This document shows, piece by piece, positions 34,433 through 43,006 of a stretch of DNA of 44,033 bases. The notes beneath the pieces were generated by a model. It saw only the letters and a list, made by a program, of their open reading frames with translations, did not search any database and had not been told where the DNA came from. How positions within the stretch are numbered: the first letter of the stretch is position 1; every line of letters begins with the position of its first letter. A program made the translations under genes and the position numbers. This DNA is from Verrucomicrobiota bacterium (lineage in GTDB: Bacteria > Verrucomicrobiota > Verrucomicrobiia > Limisphaerales > SIBE01), in the NCBI GenBank assembly GCA_016209525.1, contig JACQWK010000443.1:1-44033 (forward strand). Direction: 5' to 3'.

Positions 34433-36295
34433 ATGCGATACTGCCGTTCTCCTTTCGCTCACGAACGCCGCACGACCCGCGAAGTCGTCGTCGGCGATCC
34501 CGCGCGTGGAGGCGTGATCATCGGAGGAGATCATCCGGTCGTTGTGCAGTCGATGCTGACTTGCGACACAATGGACACCTCCGAGTGCGTTCAGCAGACG
34601 CTGGATTTGGCCAAGGTGGGCTGCGAACTGGTTCGCATCACGGCCCCAACCGTCAAAGATGCCGCCAACCTCAAGAACATTGTCGCGGAATTGCGCGCCA
34701 AAAGCTGCCTCGTTCCCATCGTGGCGGACATCCACTTCAAACCCGAAGCCGCGATGGAAGCCGCGAAGTGGGTGGAAAAAGTTCGAGTCAATCCCGGAAA
34801 CTACGCGGACTCGAAAAAGTTTCTCGTCAAGGAATACACCGACGCGCAATACGCCGCAGAACTTGTCCGGATCGAGGAGAAATTTGCCCCGCTGGCGAAG
34901 CTGTGCCAGGAACTTGGCCGGGCCATGCGCATCGGCACCAACCATGGCTCGCTCAGCGATCGGATCATGAATCGCTATGGCGACACGCCGCTCGGCATGG
35001 TCGAGAGCGCGCTCGAATTCGCGAACATCGCTCGGAAACTGGATTTCCATAATTTCGTGTTCTCCATGAAAGCCAGCAATCCGAAGGTCATGATCGAGTG
35101 CTATCGGCTCTTGGTCGCGCGCCTCGAAGAGCTCGGCCCGGATTGGAATTATCCCATTCACTTGGGAGTGACGGAAGCCGGCGAAGGCGAGGATGGCCGC
35201 ATCAAAAGCGCCATCGGGATCGGATCGCTGCTCTGTGACGGGCTCGGCGACACGATTCGCGTTTCGCTGACCGAAGATTCGCCCCATGAAATCCCGGTGT
35301 GCCGCGACCTTCTGGAACAGGTCCCATTCCTGACCGTAGCAGCCGACGAAAGGAGGCTCACTAGCCCAAAATCCGAAATCCAAAATCCGAAATCCAAAAT
35401 GGATCCGGGTGCCCTCGCGTCTATGGCCTCTTGGCCGTTCGATCCGTTTGCCTACCAACGGCGGCCCACGCCGGAAGTCGAGTTGATGGACGGTGTGAAG
35501 TGCGGCGGCGAGCAGACCATCCGCGCGGTGGTCACACGAGGCACTTGGGACAAGGTCGCCCCGAAAATCCGGCCTCGCGACGATGTGAAGCCGGAGGCGG
35601 TATATGAAGACCTGAACGTGTTCGAGATCGATCCGGCGGCCGATTTCAAAGTCAATTGTGAAACTCAGCTTGTCACGGTCAAAGACGGCGTGGCGCTGCC
35701 GGCCATTCCCGCATTCCGTTTATTGGCGGCCAAACTCAAGCGCCTTGGACTCAACAATCCCATCCTGCTCAAAGATTGCCTCCAGTTCCCGGAAACTCCG
35801 CTGGAGCCCAGAATTGCGCTGCTCCGCGCCGCCGTCGTGATCGGTTCGCTGCTGGCGGACGGCATTGGGGATGCGATTTTGGTTCGCGGGGAGAGCGGCG
35901 GCGGCCAAAGCCTGCGGCTTGCTTACAACATTTTGCAGGCGGTGGGCAGCCGCTCCTTCAAAACCGATTATGTGGCCTGCCCGTCGTGCGGCCGCACATT
36001 GTTCAACCTGCAAACCGTGACCGCCCGGATCAAAGCCCGAACCAGCCACCTCAAAGGAGTCAAGATCGCGATCATGGGATGCATTGTGAATGGTCCCGGC
36101 GAAATGGCGGACGCGGATTTTGGCTATGTCGGAGGAGCGCCTGGAAAGATCAATCTTTACGTCGGGAAGTCCCCCGTGAAATTCAACATCCCAGAAGCGG
36201 AAGCGGTTGATCGGCTGGTGGACCTGATCCGCGAGCACGGCAAGTGGGTGGAACCGGAGCTCCGAGAGGTTTCCAGCGTTCCAGAGCGCGTTTGA
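34433..36295 (+). CDS. ispG: long-form 4-hydroxy-3-methylbut-2-enyl diphosphate synthase (IspG)
   Basis: [4Fe-4S] enzyme of the MEP isoprenoid pathway, converting MEcPP to HMBPP; 620 residues, the long type with a central insert domain. The N-terminal TIM-barrel part has QSMLTCDTMD, VRITAPTVKDA, VADIHFKPEAA, VRVNPGNY, RIGTNHGSLSDRI and HLGVTEAGEGEDGRIKSAIGIG. The insert spans about 325-480. The reductase part has cluster ligands C516-x2-C519 (ACPSCGRTLF) and C550 with E557 (GCIVNGPGE). Residues about 302-325 (ERRLTSPKSEIQNPKSKM) come from a hairpin-repeat copy plus a simple repeat that fit the frame, at the junction of barrel and insert. It lies six bases after rseP. Confidence 0.95.
   Translation: MRYCRSPFAHERRTTREVVVGDPARGGVIIGGDHPVVVQSMLTCDTMDTSECVQQTLDLAKVGCELVRITAPTVKDAANLKNIVAELRAKSCLVPIVADIHFKPEAAMEAAKWVEKVRVNPGNYADSKKFLVKEYTDAQYAAELVRIEEKFAPLAKLCQELGRAMRIGTNHGSLSDRIMNRYGDTPLGMVESALEFANIARKLDFHNFVFSMKASNPKVMIECYRLLVARLEELGPDWNYPIHLGVTEAGEGEDGRIKSAIGIGSLLCDGLGDTIRVSLTEDSPHEIPVCRDLLEQVPFLTVAADERRLTSPKSEIQNPKSKMDPGALASMASWPFDPFAYQRRPTPEVELMDGVKCGGEQTIRAVVTRGTWDKVAPKIRPRDDVKPEAVYEDLNVFEIDPAADFKVNCETQLVTVKDGVALPAIPAFRLLAAKLKRLGLNNPILLKDCLQFPETPLEPRIALLRAAVVIGSLLADGIGDAILVRGESGGGQSLRLAYNILQAVGSRSFKTDYVACPSCGRTLFNLQTVTARIKARTSHLKGVKIAIMGCIVNGPGEMADADFGYVGGAPGKINLYVGKSPVKFNIPEAEAVDRLVDLIREHGKWVEPELREVSSVPERV
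35336..35402 (+). repeat. hairpin repeat copy D plus tandem repeat, in-frame inside ispG
   Basis: 35336-35360 is a copy of the ~25-bp family (GTAGCAGCCGACGAAAGGAG then GCTCA; AGCC and GGCT pair). It is followed at about 35367-35400 by tandem units of AAAATCCGAAATCC. No stop or frameshift results. The residues fall between two ispG domains. Confidence 0.8.
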
Positions 36296-36304
36296 AACTC
36301 TCCT

Positions 36305-36517
36305 ATGACACGCGAGCAGATTCACACTGCGATCAATGAAGGAATTCCGTTCGAGATAAAGATGGCGGATGGCGCGAAGTACCTGGTTCGCGAGCGATAT
36401 CAGGTGGCGGTGGGGAGGACGTCGGTGGTCCTATTCGATGACAAGGACTTAGCCCATATTCCCCCACTCCTCACCATGACAGGGATCACCTACCTGAAGA
36501 GAAACGGGAAGCGGTGA
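36305..36517 (+). CDS. small conserved-looking protein of unknown function
   Basis: A 70-residue protein that starts nine bases after the ispG stop. It begins MTREQIHTAINEGIPFEIKM and contains ADGAKYLVRERYQVAVGRTSVVLFDDK and HIPPLLTMTGITYLKR, a strand-rich pattern like a small SH3- or barrel-type fold. No signal peptide or membrane segment is present. Codon use looks like that of its neighbours, and its distance from ispG suggests co-transcription. I do not recognise the family with certainty; similar short proteins are often annotated as hypothetical. Confidence 0.65.
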   Translation: MTREQIHTAINEGIPFEIKMADGAKYLVRERYQVAVGRTSVVLFDDKDLAHIPPLLTMTGITYLKRNGKR

Positions 36518-36556
36518 GTTCACGAGGCGGAACAAAATCGGTCACTGGCCTTTCGG

Positions 36557-36817
36557 ATGCAGCCGACCTCCGCACAAGGGCCGTTCAACAAATGTAAATG
36601 CCTCGAACGGCTGCCGGATGGATCAAACCTCTTAACTATCCAAGGGCCGGCTGGCCGTGAAGTGAACATCGAAGCAAGCGTGGCTTTGAAAGCCTGGAGG
36701 CTGCAAACATCGGTGACCAATGCCGCAGGGAAGTTCGAAATCAAAGACCTCAGTGCCACCGTCAAGCCGCAGCAGTTAGACAGGGCTGCGCTCGCCCCCG
36801 ACGACTTCAAGTGCTGA
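36557..36817 (+). pseudogene. remnant of a secreted-protein C-terminal beta domain
   Basis: The frame from about 36600 reads LPDGSNLLTIQGPAGREVNIEASVALKAW and continues SVTNAAGKFEIKDLSATVKPQQLDR. This matches the pattern of C-terminal repeats common in large secreted proteins of this group (I-x-G-P-x-G-x-x-Y-V-I-E-x-S-x-D-L-x-x-W ... T ... G ... F-x-D ... R-F-Y-R). No upstream body or signal peptide is joined to it, so it is probably the 3' end of a decayed gene. The rest of the gap 36518-37022 contains only repeats. Confidence 0.45.
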
Positions 36818-36960
36818 CCTGACTTCCTGCGCGATTTTCTCTGACTACTGATCACTGATTACTTTGGCTGCGGTTTTCCGCGCTGCGTTTTTGTGTGGTT
36901 CGCGCTTTTCGCGGCTTCGACCGCACTCTTGATGCAAAATCGCCCAGAGGAATCGAACCC

Positions 36961-36978
36961 GCGGACAAGGCTGTCCGC
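36961..36978. repeat. perfect palindrome, 7-bp arms
   Basis: GCGGACA and TGTCCGC flank AGGC. It lies in a stretch of spacer repeats with GATTCGCGTAATTCGCGG-type units just after it and TTCGCGCTTTTCGCGG before it. It is downstream (3') of the minus-strand esterase gene and may form an RNA hairpin, but no T-run is seen. Confidence 0.65.
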
Positions 36979-37022
36979 GCTGATTCGCGTAATTCGCGGA
37001 TTCAACTACCGGAGTCATTCCC

Positions 37023-38207
37023 CTATTTGACGAAGAGCAATGCAAGGAATGTAGCAAAGGTGGGCCGCGTGTTTTCAAAGGGATGGCCACCCGGCGCTTC
37101 AAAAAACTGATGAGAGATACCTTTTGCGCGCAATGCAGCGGAACACTTACGAGCGTTCTCGATTTGGGGATCTTCCACGCCGCAGGAAAACCATAACAGC
37201 CTCAGGTTGCTCTTGGCGCCAGGAAAAGTGCCGTCGATCTCTGACTCCTGCAGGAAGCCGCCAGCCGAAGCCCCAACCCAAGCGAAAAGCTCACGGTGGC
37301 TCAGTCCAAAACGCACAGCGTGGCTTGCACCGAATGAACCTCCGAAAATGGCGCGATTGTCGCGATTGGCTTTCACGCGATATGTCTTTTCCACCAGGGG
37401 CATGACTTCTTTTCTGAAATCCTCGAGGAAAGGATTCATCCCGCGCGATCGAATGCTTTGCAGAGCCTGAGTCGACAGGTCCAAAAACATGTAGATATTG
37501 GGCATAACTATGATCATTGGCTTGGCTTTGCGTTGGGCTAGGAGGTTATCGGCGATCAGATGAATTTGCCCAAAAGAAGTCGAGTTGGCGTCATCTCCCC
37601 CGGCATTGAGGAGATAGAGGACCGGATACTGCTTGGAACCGTTTTCGTACCCGGGCGGGGTGTAAACATGCAATCGCCGTGCGACGTCGAGCGATTTTGA
37701 AAAATAGCGGTGATAATGAACTGTGCCATGCGGAACAACCTGATTCTCCCAGAGCTGGGGCGGGTCGCCGGGGACTTCCACGACGCTTCGAAGAATAAGC
37801 GGCGAGGGTCGGGGGCCATAACCGGAACTTGCCCCTTGCACCCATGGATTATATCGATCCACCATCTCCAATCCGTCTGCTATGAAACTGTAAGCGTAAA
37901 TGTCGGGTTGGAGCGGGCCGATCGTGATATGCCAAATGTCGTTTGAGCCTCTCACCATGGCCGTGAGTGTTTCAATCGACACTCGGCCAGGCCTTTCCCA
38001 CCGACCCACCAAATCAACTGTTTGGGCCCGCGGCGCGAATAACCTAAAGGTCACCGTTCGATCCCGATGGACCTCGACTGAAGGGGGAGAAGCTGCAGCC
38101 GATGGAGTGTAAACGCGAATGGAGCCCACTTTCGATTGATCGGCATCTTGTGCTCGCAGTTGGCTCAACAGGAGAATCAGGGCGAGCATGAAAGTCGTTG
38201 CTTTCAC
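37023..38207 (-). CDS. secreted esterase with N-terminal E-set domain
   Basis: A 394-residue exported alpha/beta hydrolase with a signal peptide (MKATTFMLALILLLSQLRAQ; GTG start at 38207, ATG at 38189 also possible). Residues ~40-145 form a CBM48/E-set-like beta domain (VTFRLFAPRAQTVDLVGRW; YAYSFIADGLEMVDRYNPW). The esterase D/feruloyl-esterase-like catalytic domain follows: RRLHVYTPPGYENGSKQYPVLYLLNAGGDD, nucleophile Ser in GGSFGAS, and His in APGGHPFENT near the end. This layout is known in xylan/feruloyl esterases. The substrate is probably an esterified plant polysaccharide, not provable here. It is monocistronic, facing left, with repeat spacers on both sides. Confidence 0.88.
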   Translation of the reverse strand: MKATTFMLALILLLSQLRAQDADQSKVGSIRVYTPSAAASPPSVEVHRDRTVTFRLFAPRAQTVDLVGRWERPGRVSIETLTAMVRGSNDIWHITIGPLQPDIYAYSFIADGLEMVDRYNPWVQGASSGYGPRPSPLILRSVVEVPGDPPQLWENQVVPHGTVHYHRYFSKSLDVARRLHVYTPPGYENGSKQYPVLYLLNAGGDDANSTSFGQIHLIADNLLAQRKAKPMIIVMPNIYMFLDLSTQALQSIRSRGMNPFLEDFRKEVMPLVEKTYRVKANRDNRAIFGGSFGASHAVRFGLSHRELFAWVGASAGGFLQESEIDGTFPGAKSNLRLLWFSCGVEDPQIENARKCSAALRAKGISHQFFEAPGGHPFENTRPTFATFLALLFVK

Positions 38208-38632
38208 GGCGAAGGCATTAAGAAGTCATGGGATTGAATTTTTCCAGATCGGACTGGAGCATAGTCGTCTGAAAACCTCGGAACAAGGAAAAGGTCCGAT
38301 CGACCTCCGCTTGGAATCGGGCGTCTCGCCTGCCATTTCGGGCAGAGAATCCTCCCGACGGCAGCCGCGAATTGTGCTCAGGCGGCTGAGAATTGGGGCG
38401 TCGGTCTCAGATCCAGCACGCAAGACGTTGCGTCGCCAAACGCGCCGGATCGGAGACCGGCGCTCCGGTTTGTGGCGAGCCTCCAAGCGGTGCTAGCGTG
38501 CATCATGGCCTTGACTTCAATCAAATCTCAGCTTGCCTGAAAGCGTCAGGATGCTGCGGCTGGAACGAGGGGACCGACTGACCTTTTGTCGGGAACAACC
38601 TCAAAACGGCTGAAGGTTTGAACAATCGATCT
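38208..38632. other. divergent intergenic region, repeat-rich
   Basis: A 425-base gap between the esterase and GH99-like genes, which are divergent. No gene is supported. Short inverted repeats occur near 38330-38345 (CTGCC and GGCAG) and 38405-38470 (ACGCAAGACGTTGCGT and GGATCGGAGACCGG). Promoters for both genes should lie here; none was clear. Confidence 0.45.
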
Positions 38633-39712
38633 ATGCGTGCTCGAAGAGTTTTTTCAGTATCGTTGTTGGCCGGCATCGCCGGATTGACAGTCATCGCGCA
38701 CGCCGGAGCGCAGGGCTTGGACCCTTTGCTGAAAGCGCGGAGCCAGGTTCAGTGGAGAGGCGTGCCGCGACAGGTGCTGGCGTTTTACTATGGCTGGTAC
38801 GGGAATCCGCCCGTCAGCGGGAGCTGGGTTCATTGGGAGAAAGTGGACGAATCCGCTCAAATCATCGGCAGCTCGACGCACTATCCCAGGCTTGGGCCTT
38901 ACGACAGCCACGATCCAAAGGTGATCGAACAACACTGCCGCTGGGCGAAAGAGGCAGGACTCACCGGGTTCATCGTGAGTTGGTGGGCGCAAGGCGATTT
39001 TCATGACCGAGGCTTGCCGCCGCTGCTTGAGGCCGCGCAGAAGGCCGGACTGAACATCACCGTCTATTTCGAAACGGTCCACGCGAACGATGCGTCGAAA
39101 GATGTCCTCTATCTGCTGGAACACTATGGGCGGCATCCCGCATGGCTCAAGGTGAACGCCAAACCGGTGCTGTTCATTTACGGGCGCGCCTTAGGGCAGA
39201 TCAAGGCCGAGGGCTGGCTCAAGGTGATTTCAGAGGCCAACCAAAAGTTCGGCGGCGGCGCCGTGTTCATCGGGGATCAAATCTCGGAGAAGGCAGCGCG
39301 TGTTTTCGATGGGATTCACACCTACAATCCAACGCGCAGCACGACCGGCAAATCGGCGGCGGAGATTCGAACCTGGGCCCGGACGGCCTATCCAGCCTGG
39401 GTGCGCGCGGCAGGGACGGATCGCATCGCGTGTGTGACGGTCATTCCAGGCTACGATGACAGCAAGCTTGGGCGGCCGTCGCCGCGTCCGAACACGGATC
39501 GGCACGGCGGCGAAACGTACCGCGTTTTGTGGGAAGAAGCCATCGCGGCGGGGCCGGACTGGGTGTTGCTGACGAGCTGGAACGAATGGCACGAAGGCAG
39601 CGAAATCGAACCGTCGGTCGAACACGGCGACCACGCCTTGAAATCGACCCAGCCGTTCGCCGCTCAATTTCTTTCCTTGAAACCGCGCGGCTCGGTCTCG
39701 AGCAACCGCTGA
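38633..39712 (+). CDS. secreted GH99-like glycoside hydrolase
   Basis: About 359 residues with a signal peptide (RRVFSVSLLAGIAGLTVIAHAGAQG). It matches the family 99-type endo-mannosidase fold: VLAFYYGWYGNP, HYPRLGPYDSHDPKVIEQHCRWAKEAGLTGFIVSWW, ITVYFETVH, HPAWLKVNAKPVLFIYGR, and the C-terminal WVLLTSWNEWHEGSEIEPS, in which the Glu residues are candidates for catalysis. The length fits. The ATG at 38633 is used; an in-frame TTG at 38618 would sit on the AAGG itself. It is likely to act on mannose-containing glycans outside the cytoplasm. Period-10 spacer repeats (CGCAAAAGGTCGCAGAG) follow the stop at about 39740. Confidence 0.88.
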   Translation: MRARRVFSVSLLAGIAGLTVIAHAGAQGLDPLLKARSQVQWRGVPRQVLAFYYGWYGNPPVSGSWVHWEKVDESAQIIGSSTHYPRLGPYDSHDPKVIEQHCRWAKEAGLTGFIVSWWAQGDFHDRGLPPLLEAAQKAGLNITVYFETVHANDASKDVLYLLEHYGRHPAWLKVNAKPVLFIYGRALGQIKAEGWLKVISEANQKFGGGAVFIGDQISEKAARVFDGIHTYNPTRSTTGKSAAEIRTWARTAYPAWVRAAGTDRIACVTVIPGYDDSKLGRPSPRPNTDRHGGETYRVLWEEAIAAGPDWVLLTSWNEWHEGSEIEPSVEHGDHALKSTQPFAAQFLSLKPRGSVSSNR

Positions 39713-39911
39713 TCATTCAATCTGGAAACGGCACTTCAGCCGCAAAAGGTCGCAGAGATCACAAAGAGGAGACACTCTGGTCGGTCTGGTTCTTTAATCA
39801 CCCCCACCTTTGAAGTGCGCCTCGGTTGCGGTGGGTTTGTAGCACGAGCACCTTCTCCTGCCATGAGTTCAACAGCGAGACGCTCAGCGGAGAATCGTCT
39901 CCAGCGATTTG

Positions 39912-40358
39912 TTAGCCGCTTGGATCATATCCTCTTGCTCTCCTGAAACCCACGAGCAAGACGCTGACAGCCGCGAGAGCGGGGATAAGCAGCAACCCAA
40001 CGGGAAGTAAACCTTCCGGGATGGACTGGGTGCTTCGATGCACAGCTTCGGCAACAATCCTGACCGCGACCGATGCAAGCAGGACCGTACCAACCCACAC
40101 GCCTGCAACGACGGCAAACCGAGCGCCGTAGCGAGCACCGCTTGCAAAACGCTGTCCAACCATAGCCACCGAACACCCCGACGCAGTGAACAGCAGGATA
40201 AACGCGAATAGCAGCGAATCGTCGAGAAAGTGAAACGGTTTGGTCGTGTGGAAGACCCACTCCACGCCTCCCCAATACAGGAACACAAGTGAGAACAGGA
40301 AACCCAACACTGCAAACACGATCAAAGTCACTGTATCGCTGACTCGTGCCCTGGGCAT
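39912..40358 (-). CDS. small membrane protein of unknown function
   Basis: A 148-residue, strongly hydrophobic protein with about four predicted membrane helices: VTLIVFAVLGFLFSLVFLYW, LLFAFILLFTASGCSVAMV, RFAVVAGVWVGTVLLASVAV and LPVGLLLIPALAAVSVLLVGF. A short basic C-terminus (RRARGYDPSG) ends it. No conserved catalytic motif is visible. Two other frames of similar length overlap it, but only this one gives a coherent membrane protein. It is on the minus strand, 3' of the beta-helix gene and separated from it by 111 bases; function unknown. Confidence 0.65.
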   Translation of the reverse strand: MPRARVSDTVTLIVFAVLGFLFSLVFLYWGGVEWVFHTTKPFHFLDDSLLFAFILLFTASGCSVAMVGQRFASGARYGARFAVVAGVWVGTVLLASVAVRIVAEAVHRSTQSIPEGLLPVGLLLIPALAAVSVLLVGFRRARGYDPSG

Positions 40359-40469
40359 AGGCGGCCAACGATCAAGATGGCATGGGCGTTGGCAGAAGCC
40401 GCAACCGGCGGCACCTTGAGCTGTATGAAAACCATGAACTCTCTCACCAAAGTGAATTCGGACGCAGCT

Positions 40470-41861
40470 TCATCGAGGAATCGTCAGCGGCAGTTGCTTC
40501 ACCGCGGTGGCGAAGCCCTTGATTTGATTGGTCCGCACTTGAATCGCTTTGGTCTCCGCGCCGAGCCGCACGGCGACGCGGTCGGCGGGCTGTCGGGTCT
40601 CAAGGATTTCGTTGCCCGACAACACGACGGCTTCGGTCGCTCCTTGCACGTCGATGGCCACGCCATCGGTCGAGCCGCTATCGACGATCCGGTTGTTTTC
40701 GACGCGATTGCGATGGCCCGCGAAACTCTTGTCCTTTTCGTCCCGAAAGAGCACTCCGACCTGGCGGCTTTGGAGAATCTCATTGCCTGTCACAAGATTG
40801 TCTGTGTCCCTGTGGCCGATCGAAACGCCGACGCGATTGCCGGTTAGCATGTTTTTCTCCGCCAGCCCAAACTTCACGCCCCAGCAGAAGTAGATGCCGA
40901 TGTCGTTTCCTGCGACGCGGCAATTGCGAATGATGGGGCGCTGCGAACCGGAACCCGGATGAAGACCGAGACCGGTGTGATTCTCCGAAACGCAGTTCTC
41001 GACGACCACATCGTGGCAAACCTGCCAACTGATGCCGTCGCCGTTGTAATTCCGCGCGTGAACGCCGCGGATGGCGATGCGGCTGCAATCTTGAAGAAAA
41101 ATGCAGCCGGCGTAGTTGCCATCGAGATTGTCGTTGTGCGCCTTGTCGCCGTCGAGGGTGAGATTCTCGATCGCGATGTCCGAAATGTTTTCGCCGCTGA
41201 GGATCGGGAAGAGCGTCGAGACCGTCGCGTCGCCGCGTTTCCAGAAGTTCTCCCGCAATGGCCGGTCGAGCTTGAAACGATTTCCTGTTCGCGCGACGAG
41301 CGTCCTTTTAACCACGGTCTTGCCGCCATGGTCCGAATTCTTCGCCCGGAGACAGACGCCGTCGCCGATGGCAAAACCGCTCGCATCCTCCAGCCTAATC
41401 TCCTGATCGTACCAGTCGCTGTCCTCCGCCAGCTTCGTCGTCACTGAAGGTTCTTTAATGAGAACCGTCTCCGCGCCACTGCCAGCCAGTCGCACCTTTG
41501 ACTGGAGATAAACCGCATTTCGCAATCGATAGATCCCGGGCAGGACACGCACAGTGCCACCGCCGAGCCGCCCCACGTAATCCACCGCCGACTGCAAGGC
41601 GCGGTCGCTTGTGCCGATCAGGTCCGCTTGGGCTGGACCGACCGTGAGGGTGAGTCGTTGCGACCAATCCGGCTCAATGATGGTGTCTCCGGACGTGGCC
41701 CGCGGAGTCGAGACCGCGGGGCGATCACCGGCATGTAAGGCCACGGCCAGAGAAACAACGCCACCCGCAAGCCAGGAGGCGCGGAGAGAGCTCGGCCATT
41801 TGAAAGAACAGGGGTTTGTGGTTTGCATGGTGACGTCAGGGTGATCAATTCTTACGTTCAT
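40470..41861 (-). CDS. secreted right-handed parallel beta-helix protein
   Basis: A 463-residue exported protein. The start ATG overlaps the stop of the upstream PIG-L gene (ATGA), so translation is coupled. An internal ATG at 41828 gives a tidier signal peptide (RASWLAGGVVSLAVALHAGD). The body is a pectate-lyase/NosD-like beta-helix: ALQSAVDYVGRLGGGTVRVLPGIYRL at the start, then turns of about 22-25 residues such as ISDIAIENLTLDGD, IAIRGVHARNYNGDG, VVVENCVSENHTGLG, IIRNCRVAGNDIGIYF and NLVTGNEILQSRQVGVLF. Such folds bind or cleave polysaccharides; no catalytic residues can be named. Its pairing with a deacetylase and nearby hydrolases suggests a glycan-processing role. Confidence 0.88.
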   Translation of the reverse strand: MNVRIDHPDVTMQTTNPCSFKWPSSLRASWLAGGVVSLAVALHAGDRPAVSTPRATSGDTIIEPDWSQRLTLTVGPAQADLIGTSDRALQSAVDYVGRLGGGTVRVLPGIYRLRNAVYLQSKVRLAGSGAETVLIKEPSVTTKLAEDSDWYDQEIRLEDASGFAIGDGVCLRAKNSDHGGKTVVKRTLVARTGNRFKLDRPLRENFWKRGDATVSTLFPILSGENISDIAIENLTLDGDKAHNDNLDGNYAGCIFLQDCSRIAIRGVHARNYNGDGISWQVCHDVVVENCVSENHTGLGLHPGSGSQRPIIRNCRVAGNDIGIYFCWGVKFGLAEKNMLTGNRVGVSIGHRDTDNLVTGNEILQSRQVGVLFRDEKDKSFAGHRNRVENNRIVDSGSTDGVAIDVQGATEAVVLSGNEILETRQPADRVAVRLGAETKAIQVRTNQIKGFATAVKQLPLTIPR

Positions 41862-42844
41862 TTCAGCGGAACGGCGTTCTGCTTTATGTATTCTTCCACT
41901 CGCGAACTTCGGGCACCCGGCCCGGGGCCGATGTAGTGGAAGGCTTCGGCGTATCCGACGCCGTACTTTCGCCCCAATTCCCGGTTCCGCGCCAGGACGA
42001 ACTCCTTGATGTAATTGCGGTCTGCCGTGGTGTCGTCGTCACCCAGCAACGGCAGGCGCAGGTTTTGTTTGGCCAGCTCGGCTCGCAAGCGGGATCCGTT
42101 GGTCCCGGCCGGTCCTTTAGCCACATTGGCGCGATTGGCTTCGACCTTCTTGTCGATCACACCGCTGATATCAACCACCCGCGTGATCTCCGGGCGCCGC
42201 GCGTAGTAATACTTCTCCTGGACTGTTTGAGGTTTGAGTCCGGCGGCGAACTGCTCCGGGAAATCATGCTTCCGCCCGGCAATCCAGCAGGCGGCCTCGA
42301 CGGCTCGGGCCAGCATGTAATGATCGGGATTCTCCTCGTCATGCGCCCAAGGGTCCCAGCAAACGACCGTGTCCACCTTCAACAAACGGATGAGGAAGAT
42401 GATCCGGCACATCAACTCGTTCAAAGGAACGCCGGCCATGTAGTGGTTGTTGTAATTCAGATCGAAGTTGCCTTTCAGGCCCAGGATTCCAACCAGCGCG
42501 GCGCTGTCGCGCTCGTTGCGCAGGACGTTTTCGCCGATCGTGCCGGGCGTGCCGAGTCCGGGAGCATCGCCCATGTCGTCATTGGTCGCGCGAACCAGGT
42601 AGCCGCTATAACCCTCCTGAACGAGCTTGGCGACCGTGCCGGCCGCAGAGAGCGGGATGTCGTCGGAATGGGCCTGGAGGGCGAGCAGCACCTTGCCCTT
42701 ATGAGGGATGCCTGCCGCGGGACGTTCGAGAAAGATTTCGCCCGGCGCTTGCTGCGCTTGGGCGCGCACGATTTGCGACAGGGCCGCCCCGGCCATGAGG
42801 CTCGTGAAGAATTGGCGGCGATTGAAAGAAGCTCGTTTTTCCAT
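41858..42844 (-). CDS. Tat-exported PIG-L family deacetylase
   Basis: About 328 residues. The N-terminus has a twin-arginine signal (FNRRQFFTSLMAGAALSQIVRAQA), so export in folded form is likely. The PIG-L/LmbE fold starts VLLALQAHSDDIPLSAAGTVAKL. The usual AHPDDE zinc motif is AHSDDI here, keeping His and both Asp but replacing Pro and Glu. Later conserved parts are RNERDSAALVGILGLKGN and WDPWAHDEENPDHYMLARAV, where a zinc-ligand His is found. The family removes N-acetyl groups from sugars such as GlcNAc. I chose the ATG at 42844; one 18 codons upstream exists but precedes the Tat signal awkwardly. It is coupled to the beta-helix gene by ATGA. Confidence 0.88.
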   Translation of the reverse strand: MEKRASFNRRQFFTSLMAGAALSQIVRAQAQQAPGEIFLERPAAGIPHKGKVLLALQAHSDDIPLSAAGTVAKLVQEGYSGYLVRATNDDMGDAPGLGTPGTIGENVLRNERDSAALVGILGLKGNFDLNYNNHYMAGVPLNELMCRIIFLIRLLKVDTVVCWDPWAHDEENPDHYMLARAVEAACWIAGRKHDFPEQFAAGLKPQTVQEKYYYARRPEITRVVDISGVIDKKVEANRANVAKGPAGTNGSRLRAELAKQNLRLPLLGDDDTTADRNYIKEFVLARNRELGRKYGVGYAEAFHYIGPGPGARSSRVEEYIKQNAVPLK

Positions 42845-42950
42845 GGTATCCGCAGGATAGGATTGGAGGCGGTAACGGAACAAGTGAAAAGAACGCAACA
42901 GGGCCCTGTATGCCTGATAGGGACGCGTTCCACCGAGTCCCTGCCACGCA

Positions 42951-42980
42951 AAAAAAGACCGGAGTTTCCTCCGGTCTTTT
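42951..42980. terminator. bidirectional rho-independent terminator
   Basis: A perfect 12-bp stem AAAAGACCGGAG (42953-42964) pairs with CTCCGGTCTTTT (42969-42980) around TTTC. T-runs exist for both strands. It lies 27 bases past the stop of the partial minus-strand gene at the right edge and so ends that transcript, leaving the PIG-L/beta-helix pair to its own promoter. Confidence 0.88.
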
Positions 42981-43006
42981 GCTCAACAGATCTCGATCCT
43001 ACGATC

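Noticed and set aside
36945..36970. tRNA T-arm-like sequence (GGGTTCGATTC on the minus strand)
   Set aside because: The flanking bases do not form the T stem, and no cloverleaf or CCA-side acceptor stem was found around it.
39884..40315. alternative minus-strand frames over the small membrane protein
   Set aside because: Only the frame at 39912-40358 gives a coherent multi-helix membrane protein; the others are Cys/Ser/Arg-rich.
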